A stretch of DNA of 64,000 nucleotides from Galaxea fascicularis. Its lineage: Eukaryota > Cnidaria > Anthozoa > Scleractinia > Euphylliidae. Shown here piece by piece: positions 12,001 through 19,100 of the stretch. How positions within the stretch are numbered: position 1 is the stretch's first letter; each line of letters starts with the position of its first letter. A program made the translations under genes and the position numbers. The notes beneath the pieces are model-generated. The model made no database searches and was not told where the DNA came from. It worked only from the letters and a program-made list of their open reading frames with translations. The stretch is from NCBI GenBank assembly GCA_948470475.1, contig OX419345.1, positions 14,631,300-14,695,299 on the forward strand, written 5' to 3'.

Positions 12001-13256
12001 AAATATACCTCTGGAGCATCACTTTATAACATGAGGATATTGTTATAGGTAATATTAAATGATTCTAAAGAATGACATTCCGAAAACATAGCATGTAGCT
12101 ATACAAGAATGATTTTGTATAGCTTACAACATTTTAAGGCTTTGCAGCTCCATATTAGAACTATTACTGCAACAACCACAATGTAAATGTGAATACATTC
12201 TGTAAATGTAAACACGACACCTTTTTGAGGAAAAAAATCCTGCAGAGAAATGAGGAGAGAGAAAAAAATATCCTGCAGAGCATTTAGGAGGGAAAAAAAT
12301 ATCCTGCCCACCAGGTTGCTCGAAAAAAAAAAACTTGCTGACCAGAAATCACCCATCCCCCCCCTCAAAAGTTAAATGGTCGGCCCCTAAATTCTCTTTT
12401 AGTGTGGTTTGCGCGGGTATTCACAGTGGTTAAACTGAAAAGGCTGGCTCCCATGGCTTCGGTTTCTATGCTCGAAATTTGCATTGGCACGATGTCACAA
12501 ACTTACAACCAGGTTTAGGTTGTGGTCACGTCTGTCTTGACTTGCTCTGCGAAAGTTTTGCAAATATTTTCCTTGAACCGCTGTGAAGTCCGTTCGTGTG
12601 TGCGGGGGAAGTGTTTATACAACTTAATTTGCATCTCGTATGGTAAACTGTAAATTAATAACAGCTGGATAACCTTGAGGTTCGTAATGACGACCGTACT
12701 GACGACAGAGTTCCAGCTTGTGGCGATTACCAAAAACACTAGTTTTTCTACTTAAGAATTGTCCTAAGAAATAACTGTACTGCAGGCATTTCGTCGTAAG
12801 TCGAATAAGGGGTCGGGTTACCATGACAAAGGGTAATTTGAGGGGGCTTTACAGTGGTGCTTGCATTGGGTAGATCTTAGAACACCGATAGCAGTTTTCG
12901 ACGTAGTTAATGACGCGACTCGTTTGGCCAAAACCACGTTGTTCTTCCCGCTGTTTAGACCAAGAGGTTAGTGCGAGTGCTTTGAAACGTTGCTCAGTAA
13001 ACCAAAACCCAAATCCTTTTTTCTTTCTTTGAGTAGTTGACGGTTTATCGTTCTAAAAAAAATTAATTCTCCATTCCCTTTGCAGGAATCCCCCTTGGTT
13101 TCTGCCGAAAAGTATAACAACGTAAACGGAACCAATCACATGGCAGCAGAGGACACACCCAAAAAGAAGAAGGGTATATTTTCCAAAGGGAAGCAAATGT
13201 TCAAGAAGATCGCTAAGAGTCATAACTCACGAAGAGGACACAATTCCAAGAGATAG
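1..13256 (+). CDS. RIMBP: RIM-binding protein (RIM-BP) homolog, 5'-partial multi-exon gene
   Basis: Presynaptic active-zone scaffold; family members link voltage-gated calcium channels to RIM and vesicles through SH3 domains. I join exons 242-427, 1871-2061, 2369-2450, 3272-3568, 4121-4968, 5364-6335, 6836-7192, 8146-8217, 8656-8760 and 13086-13256, with a probable preceding piece at 1-40. Intron phases agree at every junction and give about 1,093 residues from 242 to the TAG stop. Domain order is an acidic segment, three FN3 domains, a long Asp/Glu/Ser-rich linker, SH3-II (ALYDYDPATMSPNP), SH3-III (ALFDYDPQTLSPNP ... GLVPSNFL) and a Lys-rich tail. The doubled DYDPxxxSPNP signature, with GYIP and GLVPSNFL, is diagnostic of RIM-BP SH3-II and SH3-III. 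SH3-I and the start codon must lie left of the window. The domain calls are firm; RIMBP1/2/3 assignment is not meaningful for an invertebrate. Confidence 0.93.
242..427 (+). CDS. RIMBP: RIM-BP exon: acidic segment before the FN3 array
   Basis: Acceptor CATCTCAACAG|G precedes 242 and donor TTCA|GTAAGT follows 427. The reading frame encodes KLHRALRLSVEHIPDVG followed by a strongly acidic run (EEDEEEIRSENESDEGD). It ends in phase 1; the split codon joins A to GA of the next exon (Arg). No domain is recognised; it sits where RIM-BPs have the disordered linker between SH3-I and FN3-1. Confidence 0.85.
967..1122. repeat. Long hairpin / foldback element, 69-nt arms
   Basis: Left arm 967-1035 and right arm 1054-1122 are reverse complements with 3 mismatches in 69 positions, separated by an 18-nt loop (1036-1053). 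Similarity weakens outside the arms. I see no clear target-site duplication. The structure fits a foldback MITE, and it would form a very stable stem in the pre-mRNA. Confidence 0.85.
1700..1845. repeat. Imperfect GAT/GAC/GGC trinucleotide microsatellite
   Basis: A long run of GATGATGATGGCGATGACGATG-type triplets on the plus strand, interrupted by single substitutions. It lies 25 nt upstream of an RIM-BP splice acceptor (AG at 1869-1870), taking the place of part of the usual pyrimidine tract region. Confidence 0.9.
1871..2061 (+). CDS. RIMBP: RIM-BP exon: first FN3 domain, N-terminal part
   Basis: Acceptor TTTGTGTGCTAG|GA and donor GAAGAG|GTAAAA. Encodes VPSPRRLFLERQFTRSVILS, WKPAGLP, then GYGVYVNGDQRLMIKGENKT and ALLEDIDPEE: the SVxLxW strand, the YxVYVNG strand and the start of the last strands of an FN3 fold. 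It ends in phase 0 and is completed by the exon at 2369. Confidence 0.9.
2369..2450 (+). CDS. RIMBP: RIM-BP exon: first FN3 domain, C-terminal strands
   Basis: 82-bp exon with acceptor TTTTGTTTCAG|AC and donor CAAAG|GTTAGT. Encodes TYRISVRTITTGGEESSDRS and AVVTIGK, the terminal FN3 strands with the family's typical YRISVRT pattern. Phase 0 in and phase 1 out, both matching the neighbours. Confidence 0.9.
2451..3271 (+). other. RIM-BP intron carrying a MITE
   Basis: 821-bp intron. Nearly half of it is the 388-bp terminal-inverted-repeat element at 2845-3232, ending about 40 nt before the next acceptor. I see nothing else in it. Confidence 0.8.
2845..3232. mobile_element. PIF/Harbinger-type MITE, 388 bp
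   Basis: Ends are inverted repeats: GGCCCCGTTCAGACTAAGTG at the left and the complement of GGCCCCGTTCAGACTAGGTG at the right, one mismatch. TAA flanks both sides (2842-2844, 3233-3235), the TWA target duplication of PIF/Harbinger elements. The interior is GC-rich with many copies of GTGCCCG and GGGCAC and has no transposase frame, so it is non-autonomous. Confidence 0.85.
3272..3568 (+). CDS. RIMBP: RIM-BP exon: second FN3 domain
   Basis: Acceptor CCGTTTTGCAG|AT. Encodes DANLAPGHVHVTCVSPTSAK, IEWSPGNSSFSHEILVDG, HRTVRPGTFQHTITNLKPDH and MYKVHVRAKNPK, a whole FN3 domain ending in EFRTEPG. The 3' junction uses GC rather than GT: CCAGGAG|GCAAGT. Only this site joins in frame to 4121, giving TEPGGLPDPP, the usual RIM-BP inter-FN3 linker. 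Confidence 0.9.
3569..4120 (+). other. RIM-BP GC-AG intron
   Basis: 552-bp intron beginning GCAAGT and ending TTATGATTGTAG. The donor matches the strong consensus around known GC donors (AG|GCAAGT). Apart from AT-rich non-coding sequence I see nothing in it. Confidence 0.75.
4121..4968 (+). CDS. RIMBP: RIM-BP exon: third FN3 domain and start of acidic linker
   Basis: Acceptor GATTGTAG|GT, donor GAAGAG|GTAATA. The first 105 or so residues form FN3-3 (LPDPPLEVEV, SLDVNWIPV, GARVTGYKVYINGFPCTEV, VIRVVVRTQSREGES, SNEVELPIGMF). The rest is low-complexity, charged and apparently disordered, with a short poly-Asp run (SDDDDDDEEVE). Ends in phase 0. Confidence 0.92.
4969..5363 (+). other. RIM-BP intron
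   Basis: 395-bp AT-rich intron between GTAATA and TTCTTTCAG. I see no repeat or other signal. Confidence 0.75.
5364..6335 (+). CDS. RIMBP: RIM-BP exon: acidic linker and first half of SH3-II
   Basis: 972-bp phase-0 exon, acceptor CTAATTCTTTCAG|GA and donor CATCAAG|GTGAGG. Mostly a disordered Asp/Glu/Ser linker (EKDDFESEEEEIPEDD, VVSDIDMEELERS, LSIIQEEDEEDLLESV) with many acidic-flanked Ser residues that could be CK2-type sites (inference). It ends with the start of SH3-II: VRVFLALYDYDPATMSPNPD followed by EEELSFNEGDLIK. Confidence 0.93.
6336..6835 (+). other. RIM-BP intron splitting SH3-II
   Basis: 500-bp intron with GTGAGG donor and GTCTTTTCAG acceptor. No recognisable element. Its position inside the SH3 fold (after DLIK) corresponds to where SH3-III is also split. 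Confidence 0.75.
6836..7192 (+). CDS. RIMBP: RIM-BP exon: end of SH3-II, linker, start of SH3-III
   Basis: Encodes VYGDKDEDGFYWGELDGRAG and YIPFNMVSEV, completing SH3-II, then an acidic linker, then RRMVALFDYDPQTLSPNPDS, the RT loop of SH3-III. 357 bp, phase 0 on both sides; donor AGTGAG|GTAAGG. Confidence 0.93.
7193..8145 (+). other. RIM-BP intron
   Basis: 953-bp intron without a clear element. A weak pair, CCAATCGCATGCC near 8050 and GGCATGCGATAGG near 8108, is partly complementary. Nothing else is supported. Confidence 0.7.
8146..8217 (+). CDS. RIMBP: RIM-BP exon: middle of SH3-III
   Basis: 72-bp exon between TTCTTTAAG|GT and TTTACG|GTGAGT. Encodes VELKFRVGDVIYVYGGMD then EDGFFT, the distal strands of SH3-III, matching the family's ELxFxxGDVIxVxGGMDxDGF pattern. 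Too short to stand out as a reading frame by itself. Confidence 0.92.
8237..8452. mobile_element. MITE, 216 bp, with ~30-bp terminal inverted repeats
   Basis: The left end AGGGCGCGTTTTTTTATCCA and the complement of the right end AGGGCGCGTTTTTTTATTCA match, continuing through a TTCTGGAAT block. The interior has repeated CATTCTG/CATTCC motifs. Target duplication is unclear. It fills most of the 438-bp intron 8218-8655. Confidence 0.8.
8656..8760 (+). CDS. RIMBP: RIM-BP exon: end of SH3-III
   Basis: 105-bp exon, acceptor TTTATTTCCAG|GG, donor AGCTAT|GTAAGT. Encodes GELRGIRGLVPSNFLDDLSD then RNESTHQDSSHDDSY. GLVPSNFL is the conserved last strand and ligand-groove region of RIM-BP SH3-III. Confidence 0.93.
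9055..9215. repeat. Probable dispersed repeat rich in CCAAT boxes
   Basis: A segment with four ATTGG/CCAAT motifs (GATTGGTCAGC, ACCAATCAC, TGATTGGGTC, GTGATTGGTTA) around a CpG-rich core (CGCGCGCATTTTCCCGCGC) and CACGTG. It resembles a sequence I recall as very common in stony-coral genomes. The motif set also looks promoter-like, but repeat identity seems the better explanation. Confidence 0.5.
9238..9394. mobile_element. Small foldback MITE with TA-flanked TIRs
   Basis: The left end TAGACCAATTTCG and the complement of the right end TAGCCCAATTTCG are inverted repeats. A second complementary block lies inside (GTGGCTCCGGGGA against AGGCTCTGGGGA). TA borders both ends, suggesting a Tc1/mariner-like TA target. 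No coding capacity. Confidence 0.7.
10035..10340. repeat. Dispersed repeat (GCGCTTT family)
   Basis: Starts after an ATAATAATAATT run with TTTATATAGCGCTTTTTCCC and AAAGCGCTTTACAAC. It continues with GGGGACTACGTCCCC and TTCTTTAACGTCCCACACC. These blocks resemble sequence widely dispersed in marine invertebrate genomes, possibly a SINE or a LINE 3' end. Class not determined. Confidence 0.55.
10391..10466. mobile_element. Perfect 60-bp palindrome flanked by an 8-bp direct repeat
   Basis: 10399-10458 is a perfect palindrome with no spacer: the 30-nt left half begins CCAACCTCGTTCCCAG and ends TTTTCCCTGG, and the right half is its exact complement. CAAACATC occurs at both edges. An 8-bp target duplication and CTCGTTCCCAG ends suggest a hAT-type miniature element reduced to its two termini. 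Confidence 0.85.
10680..10785. repeat. AT-rich simple sequence
   Basis: Runs of TTTATTTATTTATATATTTTATATTTTATTTTATTTTATTTT type, preceded by AAAATAAAATAAATT. Low complexity, no coding content. Confidence 0.85.
11126..12387. mobile_element. Non-autonomous TIR element, 1.26 kb, Harbinger-like
   Basis: Ends are inverted repeats of about 45 bp: GGGGCCGACCATTTAACTCT then a G-run and ATGGGTGATTT, against the complement of the right end. TAA flanks both sides (11123-11125, 12388-12390). Subterminal A-runs with TCCTGC motifs occur at both ends. The interior has two diverged copies of a GTTAGCCTAAAT ... GGGATTTCT segment (about 11405-11510 and 11550-11665). No transposase frame. Confidence 0.8.
13086..13256 (+). 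CDS. RIMBP: RIM-BP terminal coding exon: basic tail and stop
   Basis: Acceptor CATTCCCTTTGCAG|GA. Encodes ESPLVSAEKYNNVNGTNH, then MAAEDTPKKKKGIFSKGKQM and FKKIAKSHNSRRGHNSKR, ending TAG at 13254-13256. The Lys/Arg-rich tail could bind acidic lipids or act as a localisation signal (inference). Phase 0 junction with 8760 keeps the frame. Confidence 0.88.
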   Translation, partial: ESPLVSAEKYNNVNGTNHMAAEDTPKKKKGIFSKGKQMFKKIAKSHNSRRGHNSKR

Positions 13257-14098
13257 CATTTCTTGTGAAATAACCTCAATACGTGGATACGTTTCCTTGC
13301 CACAAAGTTCGAGCGAGTTTTCTAACCAGCAGAGCTGGTCCGTAATCTCGCTTAGCATGGTCAAAACGTGACTACCAAGGCAACTACTGATTTGAGTTTT
13401 CGTTACTGTGATCTTTAGGTCGTTGGCAGTACATCAGTGAATCAGGTATTCCGCGTATCTCTCAGAACCAACACCCACTTTGAGACGGTTACTGATCAAA
13501 ATATTGCCGTAAATTGTTTTAAAAAATCAAACAAATTTAAATCCACGCCATTGTTATTTCATAAATGTGCACTACGAGTACTGCTCTTTGAGTTGTATAT
13601 CTTAATTTTATCGCCAATTTTAGCGTTACGGCAAAAACACAGTTCTCTGAAAATTTGGCTGAAGGACCGATAGCCAATAATGTTATTATATAATGTAGAT
13701 CTTTATTAGTCATAGAGGAGAGTGCGTTTTAGAAAAAAAATGATGCAGATATTTTGTAATGTGGCGATTTAAACTAATGAAGTTTTAGTTTTGTAGCTTT
13801 CAGAAAAATGAATTGTAAATTTTTTAACAAGGATAATATTTTATCCCGTGCAAGAAAAATGCGCACAACTGTAAATATGGGTTTAAAGGCCCTTAATTTA
13901 TCAGCTTCGAAATTTTTACTTGGGTTTCTGGTATGTGATACGCGAATTATTTACTATCTGCAAGTCAGATAACAATGTTATTGTAGATACTCTGCCAACT
14001 TATGAAGAGTCCATGGCTTTTAAAAGTGAAGTTTTTTTAAGGCTAATGTCCGGGTATTTCTCTAGGAATCATTCACATACATACGAAAGAATATTCTA

Positions 14099-14336
14099 AC
14101 CTGGGACCCGTTACTCGAAAGTCCCGCAAACGTTTCGGGCCCGAAAAATCATTTCTAAAACTGCGATCTGCGTATTTTATAAAGATGGCTTTTTACTATG
14201 ATTTCAAGATACAAAAGGGCAAATTTGTTTCAAAATTTCATGCCTGAAAACGTCTTCGTCTTTGAGATACATAGGAAATTATGGCACCCGAAGTGGGCCC
14301 GAAAAGTTTCGGGGGTTTCGAGAAACGTGCGCCTGG
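14099..14336. mobile_element. MITE-like inverted-repeat element
   Basis: The left end CTGGGACCCGTTACTCGAAA and the complement of the right end (CAGGCGCACGTTTCTCGAAA) are related. The matching inner blocks TTTCGGGCCCG and CGGGCCCGAAAAGTTTCGGG are on opposite strands. It resembles an element I associate with coral genomes. Arms are diverged, so it is an old copy. Confidence 0.65.
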
Positions 14337-14611
14337 CCTCACTGAGGCCTTCATAAGAAACCTCTCGAAATCTCGTTTTCCTCGTTTCAGAGTTAGCTAG
14401 CTATGACCTGTAAATATATTATCATGTAAATAGGAAGTATATCCCCCCAAGAGTGTTAAGGTATAATCAATTAATATATTCTTTGGTAGAGTTTTCCAAT
14501 GTTCTTGCAGACGTTCCCTATTAAAACTATTTTAAGGAGAGAGCATAAAGTGCTTGGTGCAATCGTCAAAGGCGTGTACTGCAAAAGCTGAAAGCGAAGT
14601 GTTGCACTTAA

Positions 14612-14693
14612 GTTAGCCTCTGTACAGCTGCCCAGTTCCCTTAGGAAGCATCGAGAAGGGTTGAGGAGGGGAGGGGGGCTGGAAACAGGCTAC
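14612..14693. repeat. Short repeat with GTAGCCTGT-like ends
   Basis: TTAGCCTCTGTACAG at the left and CTGGAAACAGGCTA at the right form imperfect inverted ends around a purine-rich centre (GGAGGGGAGGGGGG). Small and diverged; class uncertain. Confidence 0.4.
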
Positions 14694-15150
14694 ACTGCAG
14701 TGGGATAGTGAAGGAAAGGAGTGGTTGTCAATTTGTTTTCACAGTTTTTCTTGAGTAATAGCATTTAGTACTTTGCATATGTTCTGTCAATGACAACTTT
14801 AAATGGCATGCTTTGGTGAAGGTTTCCATATCTGTAGAGCAGTTTGGCATATGATTGGGGTGCGGAGCTGGTCTGTCATAATCTCGTGTTGTTATATTGT
14901 ACGGCCTTACCTTATTGCTTTTGCGCTCATTTTTTTACTAACGGTTGCTAGCAAAGAAAAAACGTGGAAACATTGTTTTGGCAGTAAATCTCTTTAAGGG
15001 TACACCACACGAAATTTCATTAGCAACTTGAACATGTGCTACTTTTACCTATCACAACCTTCAAGCATGAATCAGAGCATCGCCTTATTGAAGCTGTTAT
15101 GATTACGAGGCAGCATGAATCTTAGCGCATGTGATTCGTGAAGATGTTGA

Positions 15151-16196
15151 TCACATGTTTACGTAGTCCTCTTCAATAGGTTCGATGAGAATTTGTTCAT
15201 TTGGGATTTCCAGTGTGAACCCGATCTCCAGGCGGTACTTTTTGTGCGTGTTTACAATTACAGCTTGGAGAACCGAGGCGGGTTGCACACGAGACGTAAC
15301 AACAATATGGGAAATGGACCCACTAATTGAAAAGTCGATACTGTTTCCATGGTAATCAACTCCAGTGAAATTCAGTTGAGTCGCGCCTGGGAGTAGTCTG
15401 GGATTGAATTGCAACTGGTTGTTGCCATGGAGTCGAAGCCCACCATAACCGAACAACACTGATTGAAGAAACCCTCCAGCGCCGGTGATGAAGTTCACAG
15501 CACCCCCACCGTCCGCTCCCTCGGTCCAAACAAAGAATGGCTTTTTGGCGTTAATGTAACTTTCCTTGAAGGACTTCTCCGCGCGAACGTCATCCCCAAC
15601 GTCTAACCAACCAATCGCAAACATTGATTTAGTCATGGCCGGACCTCTGGGGTTTGTCCTTGGTTCATAAAAACTCAGATCATTGCGTCGCACATCCAAA
15701 CTCATATTCACCATTAATGGAAACCCAAGCAGGATAACATCGGCTTGCTTCACTTCGATACCTCGGTAACCATCGTATTCTGGGTGATAATTATTTGTGA
15801 CGTCGAACGGGATGTACATATTCTCGGCGATCGTTTTCCAAACGTCGGAAGCGTTCGGCAAAACTTCGTTAGCAAATTCCAGATTCATCTTCGCAATCGT
15901 GTTCGTGTACGCTGAATTGTTCACCACCTCCGCGTCTTCGTCCGGTGGCATAACGTCATAGATGACGTAACCTTTTTTGGAGTCGTTATACACTGCGCGA
16001 CTGGCCCAGAATTCCGCAGTGGCTCGAACGAGCGCGAATGCCTCGTTTTCAAGCCATTGTTGATCCCCGGATGCAGACCACAGCTGTTTAACAGCAAAAG
16101 TTATGTCTCCAACTATGTGCTGCTCGTAGTCGGAATAGATCTCACCCGGGCATACTTCTGAACCGGTCAGGGCGCTTTCCCAGGGAAACATGGCAC
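15151..16196 (-). CDS. PGGHG: PGGHG exon 3 (catalytic C-terminal half)
   Basis: Acceptor TTGCTTGAATATCAG|GT on the minus strand; stop TGA at 15153-15151 after DYVNM. Holds the two downstream catalytic-region motifs and the beta-sandwich C-terminal domain (RLHGNNQLQFNPRLLPGATQ and following). The split Gly codon joins KYGFKG to AMFPWESA. Confidence 0.93.
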
Positions 16197-19100
16197 CTGA
16201 TATTCAAGCAAACAGCATACTGAGTTACTACAACGGTAAGTCGTGGTCAAAGAGTTTTCATTGTCGCAGGGTTTGTGAAGGATTGCAAAACAGTACATCT
16301 GATGACGTACGTAAAATATCAATTCTGCTTGCAGAAAAAAACAAACAAAGCGGCGACAAAGAACAACGTGGCGACACATTGGCATAAAAAAAAACACTTC
16401 TGCTTTGCATTTGTTGCAAGTCATTGCAATGATTATTCGGTGACTAGTTTTCATTGTGATTTAGCTTAGTTTTATACTCCGCACGGGCTAGATTCTCGTT
16501 TACCTTTAAAGCCGTATTTCTTGGCCTTGTCTTTAGCCGCTTGGAGTCTTCCAAACCTGTAAGCAAGGCAGGTGCGTGCTAAATCCTGGTGTAGAAGAAC
16601 CAATGGCGGGAACATCCATGTCTCTTGGTCCCAGAACACGTGACCATTATAGCCATCAGTAGCCAGGCCGCCTGGACTCAAGCCAAAGACCCAATAAGGA
16701 CGAAGAGAGCTGCAAGGCGAAAATACTGTCAAACACTGGAGAAACTGCGAAGGAACTTTTCATTTCAATGCTTGAACCTAAAGTGAAGAGATAGTGTTAT
16801 GCTGAAAGGTCAATCAAGGCTTCAATTTGAGCTTCAAATAAGAATTCGTACAACAAAGGAAAAATGTCGTTTTTCAGTGTCAAGGAAAATCTGATTTGAA
16901 GTTGCCATTCAAAATTCAAAATTGAAAATTCAAAATTGTTGTCAACAAGATGATTATGTAAATTACAAAGGACGAAGGGTTGCGGCAAATTGTTTGAATG
17001 TTTTGCGTTGACATAATTTCTTTTAATTATGAAGCACTCCTGCTTGCTAAAAGATTTGCGGGAGAAAAAGAGAGCGATAAGTGGTGGGTCTCAGTGTTTC
17101 ACAGCTTAACGAGTTTAGAAGCACTAAACGATGGAGTACCTTCGTCGCGTTATTTCAAACTTTGTGGTGGGATCCCCAGGGAAGGAGAATCCCACCTTGG
17201 ATCGGAGTAATGTAAGGGTAACACCCGTTCATTACTCCTCTTCCAAGTGGAAGCCCTTATCCCAGGGGACCCCGCTACCCTGCGCTTCACAGACCTTTTA
17301 TCGGAACCATGATCACGCTATCACATGCATTTGTAAAATAAATGTCTTCTTTTCTAATACCTCAACAATAAGAAAAAAGAGAAAAATTTCTCCCATGTGA
17401 TTGAATAAGCAGGAGCACTTCTCATTTGTATGGAAAAACCGGTGAGAGTTTCCACCAAGAAAATGGAACAGTACAACTGCCGGAGCGCTTTCAACTTGTA
17501 TGGGAAAAAAAAAAGGTGAGCACAAACAAGCCACACATTTTTATGAAGGAGCATGGTTCTAGTGTAATGACGCAAATGGTTCAGTGATATTCCAGTCATT
17601 TCTGTAAAAAGAGAAAAGAGGAATACATCCGAAGGTATCCATTTTTTCCCCTTGGAAGGACTGTTCTACCACCGAAACGACCGGTATTTGATGGAAAGCG
17701 CTTCAGGACTATGGCACACGACACAGTCTTCGGGATTACTCTTGCAGGGACAGTTGATTAATGTTATAGTAGAAAGTTGACAAATGATAGAACAACCCAA
17801 ACAATGCCAGTAATTAATTGATATCCGCTCGAGGCATCGATAGGAAAGTGAGGGAAAACCACTAATTAGGCGGGAGGAGTTGCTCCGCAAAATCTGTCTC
17901 GATGAAAACGGGTTTCATAAAAGTCGGAGTGGTCATGCAAAACAGACAATAGGTCACATAGAAGCAGACTTCTTGGACTCAAATAGAAGTTCAAGAAAAC
18001 AGCAATTCCGCTTAAATGAACGAGGTTCGATATGCGGTTACCTAAAAAAATTCTGGCAACTTTTAATTTTAGGGTGCGTGTACAGCCTTTTGTTATCGTT
18101 CTTGCTTGTTGTTTCTATTCAATTTATACTTCACGCTGGCTGTCTTCACTTCGCTAACAAATATGACAGCCAAAGCCGGAAACCCCTCAGTTGCATTAAG
18201 CTTTATATGTCTGGCTTTCCAAGTTGCCACGGGCGCTTTTACAACAAACAGTTACTTGATTTTGTTCTTGACAACTCGTGCATAGTCTTGTTTTCAGTAT
18301 TGCTTCTTCTGGCTCCCTAATCCTTGATTTGCTTCACGCGAGCTGTCTTCACTTCGTTATCCTCTTTGAAAACCGGAAACCCTTAGCACTTATTAAATCT
18401 ACAGATAACGAGAGCAATGTCTGAAATCCTGATTTGCCACCGGCGATTTTCTGACAGGTATTTCACGACATTTTCCTGTAAATACTGGAAACTCTAAACA
18501 GAAGCGTTTGATTCTCAAAACTGATCTGAAAGTAAGTTCAAATACAAACTTCTTCTCTACGGTCTCCGATCTGCCACAGCCGCTTGTCGAAATAGTCAAA
18601 ATGATTTTCTGACCACCAATTTAGCGCGCCAAACTTGTCAACTTAGGAGGCTAATCCACCCCTCAAGCGTTTTATTGAGGCCTATTAGTGTTTTGGGATT
18701 TAGTAAATTCTTGTTTATAGGTCGAGCAAGTTCAAAGTAACATAACACAAGTACCTGTTTTATATGAGAGATCACAGTTTTTTTTCCCAGTATACGAGTG
18801 GTTTATTCTTAACTTTGTAGGTATAATCTCTTTTGCCCTTGTGCTGGTTGGTTTTATACTTTTACGCTAAGTGGAAGAAGGAACAGACGACTCAGGGTGG
18901 TAATACAAAACGCAAACTGTAGAATAAAACTTGAAGGAGAGAAATCGAGTGAATCCAAGCAAAAATAGGTGAGTATGAAAACAAGAATTGTTGTAATTTG
19001 CAAGAAAAAGTTGGTTGATGTCATAATTGGTTGACAGGGGAATATTTGTTTTTGGACAAGGCATATCTGCCGTAAGAGGTGTCACTTTCCATCGAAAGTG

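Larger units (their letters stand above)
8761..13085 (+). other. Large RIM-BP intron with a repeat cluster
   Basis: 4.3-kb intron before the last coding exon. It holds the repeat-like segment 9055-9215, the foldback 9238-9394, a short inverted pair near 9700-9780, the dispersed repeat 10035-10340, the palindrome 10399-10458, an AT-rich tract 10680-10785 and the TIR element 11126-12387. No exon with RIM-BP similarity is visible, though an alternative exon cannot be excluded. Confidence 0.75.
13257..15150. other. Convergent 3' region between RIM-BP and PGGHG
   Basis: AT-rich sequence presumably holding both 3' UTRs. It contains the inverted-repeat element at 14099-14336 and a weaker repeat at 14612-14693. 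I see no further gene. A TTTATT near 13704 (AATAAA on the minus strand) and ATTAAA near 14520 on the plus strand are possible polyadenylation signals, but neither decides an end. Confidence 0.6.

Noticed and set aside
17880..18320. 146-codon plus-strand frame with a hydrophobic stretch inside the PGGHG intron
   Set aside because: Starts at TTG, overlaps a tandem non-coding duplication, has no family similarity and no splice context.
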